The position numbers were made by a program, and so were the translations under genes. This document shows positions 5,817 through 6,232 of a stretch of 6,232 nucleotides of DNA, piece by piece (within the stretch, counting starts at the first letter, position 1; every line of letters begins with the position of its first letter). The stretch comes from Polaromonas sp. (GTDB lineage: Bacteria; Pseudomonadota; Gammaproteobacteria; Burkholderiales; Burkholderiaceae_C). Where the stretch lies: contig JAHFQQ010000209.1 in assembly GCA_023259235.1 (NCBI GenBank), positions 1 to 6,232 of the forward strand, given 5' to 3'. Below the pieces are notes generated by a model that saw nothing but the letters and a program-made list of their open reading frames with translations, was not told the DNA's origin and made no database searches.

Positions 5817-6232
5817 TCAGGCCCGGACCGGCGACAGACGTGCATCCAGTTCGCGCCCGCTGATTTGAAGAAGCTCGCCTGCCTTGGCCCCTGACATGGC
5901 TTCTTCCATCACCGCGCGCAAGCACAGGCGCTCCATGCGCGTCGGCGTCTCCGCTTCGAACGGATGGGGCTCAACAGCCGCTTTGCCAACCCATTTCATT
6001 CGCACCATGGTTCCCCACAAGCGGTTGAACACGGCTTGGGTAATGATGCCCAGTTGCTTGCAGCGCATGGCCAGCATGGACACGCTGACCCTGAAGAAGA
6101 CCTTCAGCTCCAGCAGTTCACCCAGCGACAGCGCCGTGCGCACCTTGCCCAGCCGCTTGAACAGCATCTCGCGGGTGACCAAAAATGCGCCGGCAAAACG
6201 GTCTGCCGCCTTCTCGGCGTCTTTTTCGGCCC
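5817..6232 (-). CDS. ImmA/IrrE-type (COG2856) metallopeptidase-like protein, C-terminal part (cut by window edge)
   Basis: The last 137 residues of a protein entering from the right edge; the frame stays open to the edge, so the true start is outside. The first visible residues read AEKDAEKAADRFAGAFLV, which fits the ImmA/IrrE consensus with a glutamate, then A-D-x-F-A-x-x-x-L, downstream of the HExxH zinc site (which would lie outside). The following ALSLGELLELKVFFRVSVSMLAMRCKQLGIIT and NRLW resemble the helical part after the peptidase core. Full-length relatives often have an N-terminal XRE helix-turn-helix, in which case this would be the DNA-binding, regulatory partner (antitoxin) of the PIN protein. 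The last 70 or so residues (PFEAETPTRMERL onward) may contact the PIN protein. It ends 4 bases before the PIN start, so the two form one operon. The family call is moderate because the diagnostic HExxH is not visible. Confidence 0.75.
   Translation of the reverse strand, partial: AEKDAEKAADRFAGAFLVTREMLFKRLGKVRTALSLGELLELKVFFRVSVSMLAMRCKQLGIITQAVFNRLWGTMVRMKWVGKAAVEPHPFEAETPTRMERLCLRAVMEEAMSGAKAGELLQISGRELDARLSPVRA

Overview
The window looks like a stretch of chromosome from a GC-rich betaproteobacterium, most likely a member of the Comamonadaceae (Polaromonas, Rhodoferax, Acidovorax and relatives). This rests on the sequence style of the branched-chain-type ABC transporter, its tight packing with a long-chain acyl-CoA ligase, and an intergenic element after the crotonase gene that resembles short repeats I remember from that family. 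The assignment is from memory of related genomes, not from a search.

Positions 1-4192 (all on the minus strand) form one operon-like block, read right to left: livH (permease), livM (permease), livG (ATPase), livF (ATPase), then the N-terminal third of an AMP-forming acyl-CoA ligase cut by the left edge. The junctions are very tight: 16 bases between livH and livM, ATGA overlaps for livM/livG and livG/livF, and 4 bases between livF and the ligase. No periplasmic substrate-binding protein is visible; it probably lies further left. The likely logic is that the transporter brings in a hydrophobic carboxylate, the ligase converts it to a CoA thioester, and beta-oxidation-type enzymes process it. 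A good sigma70-like promoter for livH is visible at 4226-4254.

Positions 4193-4357 are a 165-base divergent intergenic region. On its right a crotonase-superfamily (enoyl-CoA hydratase-like) gene runs on the plus strand, 4358-5164. It keeps the oxyanion-hole region and the first catalytic glutamate but has cysteine where classical hydratases have the second.

Positions 5165-5317 are non-coding and hold a probable dispersed Comamonadaceae repeat, a short inverted repeat and a curious small open stretch. Positions 5318-6232 (minus strand) carry an unrelated accessory module: the C-terminal part of a probable ImmA/IrrE-type (COG2856) metallopeptidase cut by the right edge, followed after 4 bases by a PIN-domain nuclease. 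This looks like a toxin-antitoxin-type pair and is the least ordinary part of the window. No RNA genes, CRISPR arrays or insertion sequences were seen. Apart from the uncertain small elements, the window is ordinary metabolism plus one putative defence/TA module.
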